Of a DNA stretch of 64,000 nucleotides, positions 46,689 to 57,223 are shown piece after piece. Every line of letters starts with the position of its first letter. Positions within the stretch are counted from its first letter, which is position 1. The notes below the pieces were generated by a model that saw nothing but the letters and a program-made list of their open reading frames with translations, had not been told where the DNA came from and made no database searches. Origin of the DNA: Clonostachys chloroleuca (lineage: Eukaryota; Ascomycota; Sordariomycetes; Hypocreales; Bionectriaceae); NCBI GenBank assembly GCA_037952775.1, contig JBANAY010000003.1:34782001-34846000 (forward strand), given 5' to 3'. The position numbers and the translations under genes are program-made.

Positions 46689-49076
46689 ATGAATTTACTG
46701 AAGAAACGATTGGCTTTTTCTTGGGCTTCGGCCGTCGTGTTTTTCTTCTCCACGGGTTCCGCACAGGAGACCAAGACCGGTGAGCAAGTTCACAAGAAAG
46801 AGTGTGAGGGGCATCAATAAGCTCATCTTGTAACACAGGCATCGTCGTTGATGGAACCTCCTTCGCTCTGAATGGGGAGAATTCGTCTTACCGTTTTCAT
46901 GTAGACAACACCACTCTGGACCTCATTGCAGACCATTTTGGTGGACCGACAACCGAGGATGGCATCTTTGCCGAAATTGGCCCAATCAATGGATGGGTCA
47001 ACATGATCGGGCGTGTCCGACGTGAGTTCCCCGACCTTGGGAGAGGCGACTTTCGAACACCCGCGGTGCATATTCGTCAATCTGCGGGCTATACCGTCAG
47101 TGAGTTTCATTATCAGTCTCATGAGGTTCTCGAGAAAAAGCCTGCACTGGACGGATTACCCTCTACGTTTGGCGATGGAGCAGATGTCTCAAGTCTGGTT
47201 ATCCACATGTACGACAATTACAGCTCTGTGGCAGCGGACTTGACATACTCGATTTTCCCGAAACATGATGCTATCGTCCGCAGTGTCAAAGTAACCAACA
47301 AAGGCAACGACTCCATTGTTATAGAGAAGCTGGCAAGTATGAGCATCGATCTTCCCTACGATGATCTGGACCTTCTCGAGCTACGGGGCGATTGGGCTCG
47401 TGATGGTGTGAGAGTGAGACGGCCAATAGATTACGGCACACAAGGGTAAGTGAGATTCCTTCCACAGGGCCATTGCCAGGATATCCATCAAAGAGCTAAA
47501 CAAAAAAAAAAAAAAAAAAAAATTTACTAGATTCGGGAGCACTTTAGGATTTTCTTCCGCTCTACATAACCCATTCCTTGGCGTTGTTTCTTCGACAGCA
47601 ACAGAATCCCAAGGAGATGCATGGGGGTTTTCTCTCATCTACACTGGATCATTTCAAGCTGAGGTTGAGAAGAGCTCGCAAGGGCTGACCCGAGCCGCGA
47701 TTGGCTTCAACACACACCAGCTGTCTTGGAAGCTTGGCCCTGGCGAGTCTCTGACATCACCAGAATGTGTGGCGGTCTATTCAAACGCCGGCATTGGTGG
47801 CATGTCTCGCAAGCTCCATCGACTCTACAGGAATCATCTTATGAAGAGCAAGTATGCAACTGCAGAGCGACCTATCCTTCTCAATAGCTGGGAGGGCCGA
47901 GGATTCAGAGTCAATGAAAGCTCTGTCTACCAGCTTGCGAAGGAGACCGCCGATTTGGGAGTCAGTTTGTTTGTACTGGACGATGGGTGGTTCGGGAACG
48001 AATATCCTCGACAAAATGATTCTCTTGGACTCGGAGACTGGCAGCCAAATCGCCAAACATTCCCCAATGGCCTAGCACCACTTATCGAAGATATCACCCA
48101 ACTTTCAGTTGCCAACAAGACAGACCAGACATTAAAATTTGGCCTATGGTTTGAGCCTGAAATGATTAGTCCTCGATCGACTTTGTACAATGAGCACCCG
48201 GATTGGGCTCTTCATGCCGGGCCGTATCCTCGCACACAAACTCGCAATCAGCTTGTCCTCAACCTTGCGCTACCCGAAGTCCAGGATTTTATCATTAAAA
48301 CAGTCGGGGACATACTCAGAAGTGCCCCTATCTCTTACGTCAAATGGGATAATAACCGTGGAATTCATGAAGCGCCCAGCCCAAGCCTCGACCATCAATA
48401 TATGCTTGGCCTATATCGTGTATTTGAAGCTTTGACCTCTGAATTCCCAGACGTCTTGTGGGAGGGATGTGCCTCGGGTGGAGGTCGTTTTGACCCTGGC
48501 ATCCTGCACTGGTTCCCGCAGATATGGACATCTGACGATACAGACGCAGTAGAACGCATAACAATTCAGTTTGGCACCTCTCTGGCGTACCCTTCATCGG
48601 CCATGGGAGCACACATTTCCAACGTGCCCAACGGCGTCACAAAGCGCACGACACCTTTCCTCTTCCGAGCCCACGTTGCGATGATGGGCGGTTCGTTTGG
48701 TCTTGAACTGAACCCAGAGGACATGGATGCAGATGAATTAGCGCAGTTGCCTGAGATTCTCGAGCTCGCCGAGCGTCTCCAGCCCATCATCATCCGCGGG
48801 GACATGTGGCGCCTGGCGCTTCCGGAGGACTCGCAATATCCAGCCGCACTTTTCATCTCGGAGGATGGATCTGAGGCTGCACTTTTCGCTTTCCAGACAC
48901 GGCCCTCGATTACGACCAAGCGACCCATCTTCAAGTTGCAAGGTTTAGATGCCAGGTCGAAGTACACGGTTTTGGGAAACCAGACTCTTTCTGGCGCCAC
49001 TCTCATGAACGCTGGAATCCAGCTCAAATTTGAGAATGAGTATGATAGCAAGGTTATACTTCTGCAGAAACAATAG
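46689..49076 (+). CDS. aglC: Secreted GH36 alpha-galactosidase (AglC type)
   Basis: Exons 46689-46779, 46839-47445 and 47531-49076 give 747 residues, the usual length of fungal GH36 enzymes. A signal peptide covers about 1-25 (ending TGSA before QETKT). The N-terminal beta-supersandwich (to about 310) is followed by the (beta/alpha)8 barrel: '[12 protein letters not shown]', [10 protein letters not shown], '[13 protein letters not shown]', nucleophile Asp506 in KWDNNR and acid/base Asp within [10 protein letters not shown] (about 566-575), with [12 protein letters not shown] between them. It would release terminal alpha-1,6-galactose from raffinose-type sugars and galactomannan oligomers. Intron 2 contains a 21-A run near its acceptor. 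Motifs match AglC of Aspergillus closely; the symbol rests on that memory. Confidence 0.95.
47502..47522. repeat. Poly-A tract (21 nt) in alpha-galactosidase intron 2
   Basis: Uninterrupted run of A between the CTAAA branch-like site and the TTTACTAG acceptor at 47530. Prone to length variation and sequencing error. Confidence 0.9.
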
Positions 49077-49727
49077 GCAATAAGCATCAACACAATAAAC
49101 ATAATAAGCGGTCATATACCAAAACAGCACACGTGATATTAGTCCAATATTTCGCCCCTTGTGACAAAATCAATGCTATTGAAATCATACCAGGACCAAA
49201 TCTGCTCTGACCGGCGCGAGGCATTTGTGATGCGTCATTTGATTTCACCACCTTGAACTTGTCATCTTTGTTATAGGATCTCGGGCATCGCGAATCATAA
49301 CGTGTCATATTAGTATTCAGCTTGGCCATGTTCAGGACAATTGCTGGGGTTCGGGTGTCATGCCACAATCATTGGTCAATGGGCAGTTTCGGTTCTTCCG
49401 ATTGCAGGATAATTCACAGTCTCCCCCGTCTTGGTAAAGATAATCGGTGAATTTTTCTCCGGGGAGGAAATTGGTCGTATGCAGTGCATGTAAGCTGATC
49501 TAGCTCAGTGAAAACACCAATCACCGTGATGCCAGATCCACAGTGACTCATCCTGAGACAGCGTCCATCATTTTCATTCATTCTGAGCTTAAAAATTCTT
49601 GAGGCGGCTTGGATAACTCTCTATTATATAACTAGGCGTTTGTAAGCGGGAGAATGGAGGGTCTTCAAGCTCAGCATCTACACTATACCAACAATCAACT
49701 GGTCAACATCACAATCAAACCGCCACA
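49077..49727. other. Intergenic, promoter of the HSL-type hydrolase
   Basis: No gene; contains TATATAA at 49625. Frame 49087-49368 (-) is not protein-like. Confidence 0.6.
49625..49631 (+). promoter_or_regulatory. TATA box of the HSL-type hydrolase gene
   Basis: TATATAA 97 bp upstream of the ATG at 49728. Confidence 0.5.
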
Positions 49728-51017
49728 ATGCTGTACAAAGAAAAGACCGAATACACCACGGCTGACGCCAACTTCCAGCCGCTGCCGAAACACGGGCATC
49801 TTTCCAAGATGACCCCCGAATTTGCAGAGCTGAAGGACGCGACCGACCAAATGTTCAAACCCATGTGGGAAATAACTGACATGGCCACCCTTCTCAAAGT
49901 AGGACGTACCGACCCAGGTACAACCTACGAAGACCGTGGCATCGTCACTGAGTTTATCCAGTTCCCCGCCAGTGATGGCACACTGATTGAGCTCAAGATA
50001 TATCGCCAGCCCAAGGTGCAGGAGAATGCCGCACTCATTCTTCGACTACACGGCGGAGGTGAGTCAAATTCAATAACAAGTGTATACGAAGATGGGCATG
50101 GCTCATTTTATTCATTAGGCTGGATGGTCGGTTGCCATGAGACTGATGGCGAGGAGAATGCACAAGCAGCGGCAAACCATAATGTCGTGGTAGCCAGCGT
50201 GAACTACAGGATGTAAGCTTGTCCACCCAGAAGATACATATATTGACGCAAGAAGATCTGACCAATGAATTATCTCTTCCAGGGCCCCTGAATTTCCCTT
50301 TCCCCAACCACTCTATGACGCCTACGATGCTTTGGTTTGGTGCAAAGCCAATGCGGAGAAGCTTGGTGTCAATCCCGAGAGAATTATCTTGGCTGGAGGA
50401 AGTGCAGGTGCCAATCTGGTAAGTGCAAGGGATGAATCCGAGATGCCTGCTCAATCCTCTCTAAAGAGTTGTTGTTAATCATGCTGTTCGTAGACTGCGG
50501 CGCTCGCTTTGCTGGCCAGAGACAACGGAATTACTGGAATTCTCGCTCAGATCCTCCATTTCCCCATCATCTGCCACCCAAAGTTCTTCCCCAGGGACAA
50601 GTACGAGTTCGGAAGTTATATGCAAAATGCCAACGCCAGCGTCCTCGACGCTATCAAGATGGAAATGGCGCTCGACACGTATATCCCGGACGCAAAGCCT
50701 GATTTTCGCCATTCGCCGATTCTTGCTGAATCCCACAAGGGTCTCCCTCCTCTCTGTAAGTTCCCTCGTTGACTGGCTAAGAGAGTCACCATTTATTCCA
50801 TGGTCTAATCTTTCCAGTATTGCAATGCGCGGGCCTTGACCCTCTTCGCGATGAAGCCATCGCCTACGCCGAAGTCGTCCAAGAAGCGGGCGTCGAAGTC
50901 GAGCACTACGCTTACCAGGGCCTCCCGCATCATTTTCACACAGTTGTACCGACTGTTCCAGAGTGCAAGACTTTTTATGCCCGCTATCACGCATTTCTGA
51001 CCAAGATCCTCCAATAA
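49728..51017 (+). CDS. Alpha/beta hydrolase, HSL family (HGGG esterase/lipase)
   Basis: Five exons (49728-50058, 50119-50212, 50283-50418, 50494-50755, 50818-51017) give 340 residues. Motifs: oxyanion HGGG near 108-111 ('LILRLHGGGWMVGCHETD', split by intron 1), 'NYRMAPEFPFPQPLYDAY', nucleophile Ser near 181 in ILAGGSAGANL, Asp in CAGLDPLRDEA and His in LPHHFHT near the end. No signal peptide, so intracellular. Members of the HSL/kynurenine-formamidase-like group hydrolyse short acyl esters; some serve natural-product tailoring. All four introns (60-75 nt) carry GTRAG donors and proper phases. Substrate unknown. Confidence 0.93.
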
Positions 51018-53030
51018 TCTACTCCCTTATTTATGGATCTGCTCGAGCAAGCCATGCCGCGGCCACCGCTATTGTTGGAGAGGAGACATGCAGGAAAATC
51101 AGGCCTAGGTTTTGAAGGAATTCGTTTTTCAAGATAGATGATAGACCATTCATCCGAAAAATAATCAATCCATATTTTAGACCAAACTTTCAACGCGCCT
51201 CGCTCTGAGTCTACCCTACAAGACAAAGCCCATACAATGTAGATAACGACGAGCCATCATTGTACAAACACTGAACACCTGCCATCTGCTTCAATGCCTC
51301 TGTAGCTTATTCAGTCTAAGCTAGCAATCTAAGAAAACTAGTAGGCGCCGGAAGGTTCTGCTCGGGAGCCAGACAGAAAAAGCCCTCAACAAGGCGGGTG
51401 AAAATCATGGGTAACTGTGTATGCACCTGTAAAGGAATCGGACCAGAAAATATAATAGCGATCGGCAATCACAAGAGTGGAGTGAGTGTTCGTGGCAAAG
51501 AAATGCTCCTGCTTATTTTGTGAGATCCAGTACTTCATTATCGTGGGTGGCGGTATCACTGCTCGTCTGTCGCTGTCTGCAATCCGTGCATGAAGTTGAA
51601 GATACGGCGCTTCTTCACATACTCCAATGAACTTCAATGTGATCCCCTGAACTTGTGCAAGTGTCGTTTGGATAACTCTCCTGGTCCCTTTCACAAACGC
51701 GGCCACGGGGCGTGATGCCGCTGCGCACGGATGATGAGGCTCGCATGATCAGATGCGCTTCCATCTGGCAAGCGATGATATCTGAATCTTCTTTCTGGAA
51801 TCACCGACACAAGATCAAGCGTTTATTGCTTTTGCGTAAATGATCGACTACCGAGTACGGAGTGTCCACATGAGGCAATCTTGCGTCTTCTCGGTAATAC
51901 CCCAATGTGGTGGCTGGATCCCACCCCTGGAAATCAGCTGGGACCTGAACAAGGTCGCAGTCGCAATAAAACTCCATCAAGGGACTGTCTATAAAGTGAA
52001 GGTGATAAGATGTCCGTGAGGGGGTCTTGGGTCCATAGAATCGGGGATGCCTTCTGCGCGGATTCCAGTTTGTTCGTAAAGGGATGGTCGTTTGACTTTA
52101 CGGTGGACAAAAGCAGAACACGTGTGGTGGTCAGGCCATGGTGATTGATTTGTGACGGCTAAACGGTATGGCAAGTTGCTGTGCCTGGGTGATATTGTTG
52201 CAACAGAGCATTTGAATGCAACTCTGGAATGGTGAGCACGCTTCTTCCACCCAGCCGCCTTGATTGAATCTAAAGGCTACACATCCAAAAACTTTAGACG
52301 AGGAGGCGATTGCCGAGTAGACCTCATCCACCAGTGACGCGTCCCACTTCTCCCATCACAGCTCATTACATTGGTGCCAGGATCGACTTACAAGGCTCAG
52401 GACCCTGGTCCTCCTTTTAGGCAGGTCTCTTGATCTTTCAGCTTTAGCGTTCCTCCAGACTCCAATCGGGCCACATGATCTTCTTGCGTGCTTTAACCTG
52501 CAGCATGACATTCGGCAGCACGCTCGGGTATTGAGCAGACGAGTGCTGTAGGTTTCGTTACGTGACAGAACAGGTCCGCAAAATGCTCACTCACAGGACT
52601 GTGGGATCCAGGCTCAAATATAGCAAACCACCTTCTCCGGCCGAGTTCTAGCGGAACAATTCGGTCCCCATATCTCACCACGGGTTGGGGCAGTCTCACC
52701 TTATTGGCCAGTTGTTAGTGTTCCTCCGATTAAGACCTTCCTTATTGAATCGATCTACGTGCGAACCCCCTCCAAGACAAGCCGGACTAATAAGTTAGGT
52801 AGTAATGGAAATAGGACGCAAATGCAGGGCTGAAAAGCGGCAGGAGTTGGGATGTTCTCCTATGTTGAATGTGTTCAAATACCAGCACTTCCTCTGGGAT
52901 GTCCTGGCCGGCAGTGTGAGCTTGACGAGGATTAGACGCTCTGTGGTCTGTGATCTGTAGGATCCCCCTCGACTTCAGACACATCAAGTCAAGATCGACA
53001 CCATCTTTCTCTTCCAGGATGGGTTTTAAC
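51018..53030. other. Long intergenic stretch, nothing intact
   Basis: 2 kb without a supportable gene. A minus-strand frame at 51386-51706 is protein-like ('FIGVCEEAPYLQLHARIADS', WSDSFTGAYTVTHDF) but opens only with GTG and I recognise no family; it may be a remnant exon. Confidence 0.45.
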
Positions 53031-54706
53031 ATGCGGCTCATGGTGGCGGCAGCATTGCTGGTAATATCTCTCCCAATAGCTTCCTAATAGTTCGGATTAG
53101 GGTCATCATGATCAAAGACCTCTAACATGATATTTCACAGTGCGCCCCCCTTGCTCACACTAAGCCGGTCCCTACGCCTGTGGCTACGTTTGTGCCTACA
53201 CCTGCACCAACTCCTGAGGAGACTGAGGAGGTTGAGGACGACCTGGTAACGATCCAAGCTACAAATGACATCTCTAGCTGCGGTGATGAGTGGATGCCCA
53301 GGGACGACGTCAAGATCGGCCAGGGAACCGATACTCGTCCTGGCTTCAGCACTGCAGTGCAGAAGTTCTGTAGCGCGGTAAATGGGCAGGTCGTCAAGCC
53401 ATCTGGCTATGTTTCGTTTGCCACCGAAATCTTTTTGAACAGTGGCAAGGCACCTACTTCTTATGGTATCCAGGGATTTGTTTACTGTGAGTCTGAAATC
53501 ATCTATTATTCTAGGCGCAAAGCTAATATTGGCTGAAGTCGAGGTTCATAACAAGGAGAGCTCGGATCATACTATCTCACGTAAGTCAATCCCATTTCAT
53601 CCTCGCATAATGATAGCCTAAGCTAACTTGATACCAGTTGATAGCTGCAAGCAGTATCTACTTGCTCTAAGCAAAGATGGGGGGAAATGCTCTGGCGAGA
53701 CTAACAAGGACACCAAGGGTGGCACCTGGCAAGTCGGCAACAATGGAATATCCTACCATGCTCTAGGAAACAATGTTCCCCCCAAACAGGATGCCATCAA
53801 CAAGCTCTTCTGGGGCTCGGCAATCAGTGCACAGAGCGTCAACAGGGGATCAGGCGCGCCTCTGAACCCTTGGCCTCTGGATTCCCTCAAGAACGTCAAG
53901 CCCACCAAGTGCCACAGCCACAACGACTACGACAATGACATCCCCATATTCACCGCCTTGAGCGCTGGCTGCATCGGCATCGAGGCCGACGTCTGGTACT
54001 TCCTCGGGGACGTCATAATTGGCCACATCCTTCCCACGCTCGGCAGAACACTGACCGTGCAGTATGTCCAGCCCCTGCTGGCCATTCTGAACCACAACAA
54101 TGGCGGCTCCCCGGGACCCATTGGTGTCTACCCAGCGAGCCCTAACCAGGGCATCACACTGTTGATTGACTTCAAGACCTCCGAAGCCGCCACTCTGGAT
54201 ACCGTCAACAAAGCCCTCCAGCCTCTCCGCGACGCCGGATACCTTAGCCGTGTTGAGAATGGAAAGTTCGTCGAGAAGCAAATCACCGTCGTTGCCAGCG
54301 GCTACTCCTCGTTCGACCGCATCAATGCAGGCGACGGCGTGCCCAACCGAGACATCTTCTACGATGCTCAGGTTGCCAGCTGGAGCTCCAAGTATACCAG
54401 CACCAACGCTTACTACGCATCGGCCAACTTCAAGGATGACGTTGGAAACCCTGGAAGCGCTTCTGCCTTTACCGACGTTCAGAAGAACACTGTGAGGACG
54501 CACGTTGCCAATGCTCACTCAGCAGGTCTCAAAGTCCGATACTGTAAGTTTTCACCTCCCTCGACTAGTTTTGAAACGAACGCAGCTAACAATAAGATCC
54601 AGACGACCTTCCCGGAGAGTACATGTGGGAGTCATTGGCTGACCTGGGTGTGGACAGGCTGAATGCTGATGACCTGTCCAACACGGCCAGACTAGCTCGC
54701 CTATAG
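53031..54706 (+). CDS. Secreted two-domain protein: unknown N-terminal domain plus AIM6/PI-PLC-like barrel
   Basis: Five exons (53031-53060, 53141-53486, 53539-53580, 53638-54543, 54603-54706) give 475 residues. A 10-codon first exon is needed to complete the signal peptide (MRLMVAAALL joined to CAPLAH). A Thr/Pro linker (KPVPTPVATFVPTPAPTPEE) follows, then an unrecognised domain (about 45-195) with six or so Cys: SSCGDEWMPRDD, 'FSTAVQKFCSAVNGQVV', FEVHNKESSDHTI, 'SLDSCKQYLLALSKDGGKC', DTKGGTWQVGNNGISYHAL. From about 228 comes a TIM-barrel phosphodiesterase: CHSHNDYDNDIPIFTALSAG, 'GCIGIEADVW', IIGH, 'ITLLIDFKTSEAATL', ending VRYYDLPGEYMWESLADLG. This matches the AIM6/PI-PLC-like family; His232/His234 and the EAD acid pair are the likely catalytic residues. 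Substrate unknown. Confidence 0.88.
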
Positions 54707-55234
54707 ACGAAATAATAATTAGTGCCGCTTAATGTAGCGTGTCGGATGGTATGAATGGAACATGAAGTGATGATTTCTCACGGCTGTAGTTGTCTTGATC
54801 AACATATACCACATTGTCTTCCGTACAGTGCAGCCTTTTTCCGTTGATGCACACTCATTTCCATCAAACTCTATTTTCACCCAATTTTTGATGTTGTTTG
54901 AACGACTTGCTCAAACATCTGCTATTAAAAAAAAACAGTTCTTTCAGAGGAGAGCTGCAATCTGACCCAAGATATCGAGATGTTTTTACACACAGGCTCG
55001 TGCAGCGAAAAGCGAAAGAGAAAGACGACGGGCTCTAACGTTTCAACTAGAAACTGATCTAGCTCCATGTTTTAAAAAAGAGTCATGAAATCGAGCTTGC
55101 ATCATCAGGTTGTGTGTGGAAGTACAAAATTAACACACGAGGTTAATATCACACAATCGAAGCTCAGGGACACATGGCCTCTTAATGGAACACTAGAAAC
55201 TTTCTACACTGTACGATATCGAGAGCTTAAAATT

Positions 55235-55249
55235 GGGGGGGGGGGGGGG
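55235..55249. repeat. Poly-G run (15 nt)
   Basis: Fifteen consecutive G on the plus strand, rare in such AT-rich sequence. Confidence 0.9.
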
Positions 55250-55766
55250 TAGAAAATCACACGGATCACTCACAAATATGAATCGTATCTTCTGAATGGC
55301 CTATAGAACTCCTAATTACTGTTCTTCACCAATTAACAGGCATGTGAGTGGCATCCTCAGCATAGAAATTTGACGTGATATAAGGTCCCTATCGATATAT
55401 GATGAAATTTCACGTCTTCGTTTCACCCAGACAAAATTATCCCCTTTACTGCCGATTTTTTGGCGCACACTTCCGGGTCATAAATCTGCTCAGGCAAATG
55501 AACAAAGGTCTTCGCAACTCTGACGAGATATGCCAGACACTATTCCGGGAATTCAGTGGAACCCTGATTAGTGTTGATGCTCAGGTGGAATTAATGAAGA
55601 GAAGCACACGCATCTTCTTACACGTGTTTTGTCTTTAGGCGATGGATGACATAACTTACCCCGACTAATATTGACTCAGTTAGCAACTCGTCTTTCGAAG
55701 GGCTCTGATATTGTCAGTCTCAAAAGCTGAACTATTACGGTGGGTATATCTAATCGCATGATGAAT

Positions 55767-55820
55767 GACAGCATTAGTAGATGAGTGGCAGCACTGGTAG
55801 ATGAGTGATAGCACTGGTAT
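55767..55820. repeat. 20-nt minisatellite, about 2.7 copies
   Basis: Units at 55767-55786, 55787-55806 and a partial one at 55807-55820, sharing agca(c/t)t(g/a)gtagatgagt with a few mismatches. Confidence 0.8.
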
Positions 55821-56249
55821 TACAGTACTTACATTGGTCTATCAACCTGCTTCTTTTGTCTCAATATCAATTTTCTTCAATTCCAAGTACTATGGAATAT
55901 GCCTTTTCTCACGTAGGTATGCCTTTCTGGTATGGGATTCTTCCTTACAGGCTGGGAAAATGATATAACATGGGCGGGTGCGCCACAGATATGGATCTAT
56001 TTTGCCTTGGCCGCCCCGTTAACTGGCTTGGCCTCGGCATGCTAGAGATGGACGCCTCAACAAGAATGTCAAACCCGTGCTTCTTGAGCAATTGGAAGGG
56101 TATAAATTTTGAAATCGCATAATTATAAGTGGCTAAGTACAGGAATAAGACAGCATATTTAAATCCTTTATTTATCATAAGCTAATACACTCCTCAACGC
56201 CCAATCCATAACATATTGAAGAACGTCCGACCTGAGTACGTTGGGTAGC

Positions 56250-57223
56250 TTAATGGGCCGGGTCGGGTCCGGTAGGTGCCTTGATCCAGCCACTGGGGAT
56301 CTGGGTAATGAAGTCATACCAGCTATCTCCCATCTTATAGTATCCAGCTTCGGAGGGGTGTACACAGTCGTTGGAAATCAGGTTTGGCCAAAACCCAACA
56401 AAGTCGGCAGTCAGCACCTTCTTATTCGCATCGAAGCGCTTCTTGACAACCTCCGACGTGAGCTTCTGGAATTGTGCGGTACGCTGGTTCTGGGCCGCGT
56501 GATTGCTATCTCCGCAGGTGGGCATAATCAAAGAGACCAGGATGGTAGCATCAGGGCAATTGGCGACCATCTTGTCGATGAGGTTTCCGAGTCGCGCGGC
56601 AGCGTTGGCAGGGTCGTTACCTTCTGCCGCGATGTCAGGGTTTGAATTCATGTCGTTGGTTCCGGCGGCAAGTAGGATGATGTTAGGCCTCTGTGCCAAC
56701 GACGCATCAACTCGATCACTTATGTACTTGATAGTCTTTCCCGGCCATGCAGCCTGTAACGCATTGATGTTAGCAAAAGCTGTTCCACGTAGAAGGCAGA
56801 TGATTGATCAATTACATAGTGATTCCCCTTCATAGTGCTCTTATCAGTGGTGATGGTCCCCGCAAAGACGACATCATTCTCTGAGTCAATGGTAAGCATT
56901 TCCAAGTAAACCCCACACGTCAAATTGGTGTCCTTACTTGACAGGTCTTCACGAAGCTTTCCCCGGTAACCATTCCCGTCTCCGCGCCAGGGGAACCCGG
57001 CGGTGATGGAATCGCCAACAGTGAGGATACGGAGCTTCTTGCTGCCCTTGATTTCGACTCCCGGGGCAGTGTTCTTCCATAGAAGACGGTGAGACGTGGG
57101 CTGGGCTCTAGAAACAAGGTCGGGAACCGCAATAATGCTGTCTTGCGTGCTAGATGGGACGGGACCCGAGTGAGCGAAGGTCAGCAGGTTGGCCATGCTG
57201 GCGAGGATGAATAGCCATCTCAT
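56250..57223 (-). CDS. Secreted SGNH hydrolase (CE3-like esterase)
   Basis: Exons 57223-56816 and 56753-56250 (62-nt intron with CTAAC branch) give 303 residues. Signal peptide about 1-19 (MRWLFILASMANLLTFAHS). SGNH blocks: I 'ILTVGDSITAGFPWRGDGNG' (Ser72), III LLAAGTNDMNSNPD, V NDCVHPSEAGYYKMGD (Asp265, His268). The order and spacing fit CE3 acetylxylan esterases and related secreted fungal SGNH enzymes. The N-terminal 40 residues after the signal look like a linker or propeptide. Convergent with the AIM6-like gene. Start ATG 57223 gives the signal peptide directly. Confidence 0.9.

Larger units (their letters stand above)
54707..56249. other. Convergent intergenic region with simple repeats
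   Basis: 1.5 kb, no gene. Holds a G15 run and a 20-nt minisatellite (listed separately). The frame at 55399-55638 (+) has no motif. Confidence 0.6.

Noticed and set aside
51386..51706. 106-codon minus-strand frame that looks protein-like
   Set aside because: Begins with GTG, no upstream exon or family found; kept only as a note in the intergenic entry.
52787..53041. 84-codon minus-strand ORF with an ATG overlapping the AIM6-like gene start
   Set aside because: Overlaps the signal-peptide exon of a well-supported gene on the other strand and shows no motif.
53850..54518. 222-codon ORF antisense to the AIM6-like gene
   Set aside because: Shadow frame in GC-rich third-position-biased coding sequence.
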